DNA of 35,227 nucleotides from NCBI GenBank assembly GCA_003561145.1, contig PWXL01000228.1:1-35227 (forward strand), written 5' to 3'. The translations under genes and the position numbers were made by a program. A model generated the notes under the pieces. The model saw only the letters and a program-made list of their open reading frames with translations, ran no database searches and had not been told where the DNA came from. The stretch is from Candidatus Atribacteria bacterium (GTDB taxonomy: Bacteria > Atribacterota > Atribacteria > Atribacterales > Atribacteraceae). Shown here piece after piece: positions 34,111 to 35,227 of this stretch. Positions within the stretch are counted from its first letter, which is position 1; the number at the start of each line of letters is the position of its first letter.

Positions 34111-35227
34111 GTGAAGAATGATCAGGTTTCCCTGTTGGCGATCGTTGCCCTGGTTCTAGCTGCCTTGGCTGTTGTGTTTTGGGCATTTCTTTTTCCAGGG
34201 GTTACAGGAAGACTCGCAACAACTGAGGAAAATATGCAGCGCCACGATTTCCGCTTGCAACACATTGAAGAAAAGGTGGCAGCGATTCCCGAGGATCTGG
34301 AGGAATTTCGTGATGCTATGACTTCGGTTGAGGAGAGGTTGGATGATTTTGAGCACATGGATCAGGAAGTGGCATCACTGGAAGAGCGGATGAGCGATAC
34401 TGATATGACGGTTCAGTCGCTAACCGATGACCTCGAACACCTACAAGCCCATGCAATGCGGTGGGAGGAAGCTGCGGCTCTTATTCAGGAACAACTGGCT
34501 GTTCAGGAAGATCTCCTTCGTTCTCTGGAAGCAAGCTTTCTTTCCCAACAAGCCAAATTGGATGCCCAGATCCTTGAAAGAGAAGAGTTGGTTTCCCTGA
34601 TAGAGGAAGTTGCCGTGGCCTCGGAAAGTATGAGCCAGCGGATCGTTTTTCTTGAAGGAAGTTTGTCCGACATTTCACAGAGAGTTATTGCCGGTGAACA
34701 GCGATTTGATGAATTGGAAGAGTCTCTGGATCACATACTTGAATTAACTCTTGAAGTGGATGCCCTGCGGGAGGAAATGGAATCGCTCAATATTGACACG
34801 CGCTTTCAGGCTGCGCTCAATTATATTGACGTGCTGGTATCCGGCATTCGCACAGAGGTGAATGAAGTTCGTTCGGATGTTACAGAAGGATTTCAAGGAG
34901 CGGCTAGTGAACGGAATGAACTGCAATTGAAACTGCAGACACTGGAAGAAACCCTTATCAGGCAACGTATTACCTTGGAGGAAGTACAGGAAGACCTTTA
35001 CAAAGAAGTTGATGGTCTTCGGAACCAACTTGTCGAGGAAATGATGGGAGTTACAGAAGAAACACACGAAGTTCGTGAAGAGATTCAGGAAAGCATTCGG
35101 CAAATAGAGGAACGTGTACAGGAAATGGCGCTTATAGTTGCAGAGGCCTTGACGCATGAGGAACTCACGGAGTTCAGTGAGGCTTTTATGGCTGAAATCG
35201 AGCAATTCAGGGAAGAGATGACCACCC
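34111..35227 (+). CDS. Membrane-anchored long coiled-coil protein, 3'-truncated by window end
   Basis: Absent from the ORF track. GTG 34111 preceded by GAGAGGAGG; frame open to the end: VKNDQVSLLAIVALVLAALAVVFWAFLFPGVTGRLATTEENMQRHDFRLQHIEEKVAAIPEDLEEF..., TM then heptad-rich Glu/Leu sequence. Confidence 0.85.
   Translation, partial: MKNDQVSLLAIVALVLAALAVVFWAFLFPGVTGRLATTEENMQRHDFRLQHIEEKVAAIPEDLEEFRDAMTSVEERLDDFEHMDQEVASLEERMSDTDMTVQSLTDDLEHLQAHAMRWEEAAALIQEQLAVQEDLLRSLEASFLSQQAKLDAQILEREELVSLIEEVAVASESMSQRIVFLEGSLSDISQRVIAGEQRFDELEESLDHILELTLEVDALREEMESLNIDTRFQAALNYIDVLVSGIRTEVNEVRSDVTEGFQGAASERNELQLKLQTLEETLIRQRITLEEVQEDLYKEVDGLRNQLVEEMMGVTEETHEVREEIQESIRQIEERVQEMALIVAEALTHEELTEFSEAFMAEIEQFREEMTT

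Noticed and set aside
1-35227. CRISPR arrays, tRNA/rRNA genes, insertion sequences, phage or known defence genes
   Set aside because: Looked for repeat-spacer periodicity, T-loop-like GGTTCGAATCC sequences, transposase motifs and nuclease/toxin families on both strands; none could be supported.

Overview
The window is a dense protein-coding stretch from a bacterium that, given its lpt-type LPS export genes, is probably diderm. I saw no rRNA, tRNA, CRISPR array, transposase or phage genes. In order it contains: (i) 1-5.8 kb, a carbohydrate or one-carbon locus with two UroD-fold methyltransferase-like proteins, a LacI regulator and two tandem paralogous solute-binding proteins, closed by a strong terminator; (ii) 6.4-9.3 kb, a minus-strand run of Cys-rich proteins around an ECF sigma factor, a zinc anti-sigma factor and CysE; (iii) 9.6-14.3 kb, mixed genes (ferritin-like, FolT-like, sirtuin, AI-2E family, GT2, DUF6485-like, TPR); (iv) 14.5-17.8 kb, a sugar isomerase/dehydrogenase/LacI cluster; (v) a FlgM-like gene behind a sigma-28-like promoter; (vi) 18.7-23.9 kb, thioredoxin-rhodanese fusion, LptC-, LptA-, LptB- and LptF/G-like proteins and a DUF3084-like protein; (vii) 23.9-29 kb, metabolic genes; (viii) 29.2-32 kb, a tight operon of a stand-alone RAM domain protein, a LexA-like protein that appears to lack its cleavage site and catalytic dyad, YjbQ, Fe-ADH and cupin, with an unusual inverted repeat around its promoter; (ix) 32.8-35.2 kb, three consecutive single-pass membrane proteins, including a long coiled-coil ORF running off the window and missing from the supplied ORF track. 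The strongest leads are the apparently non-cleavable LexA-like regulator with its inverted repeat, the Cys-rich sigma-factor operon, the UroD-like/SBP locus and the membrane/coiled-coil trio. All family calls come from reading the sequence; no search was run.
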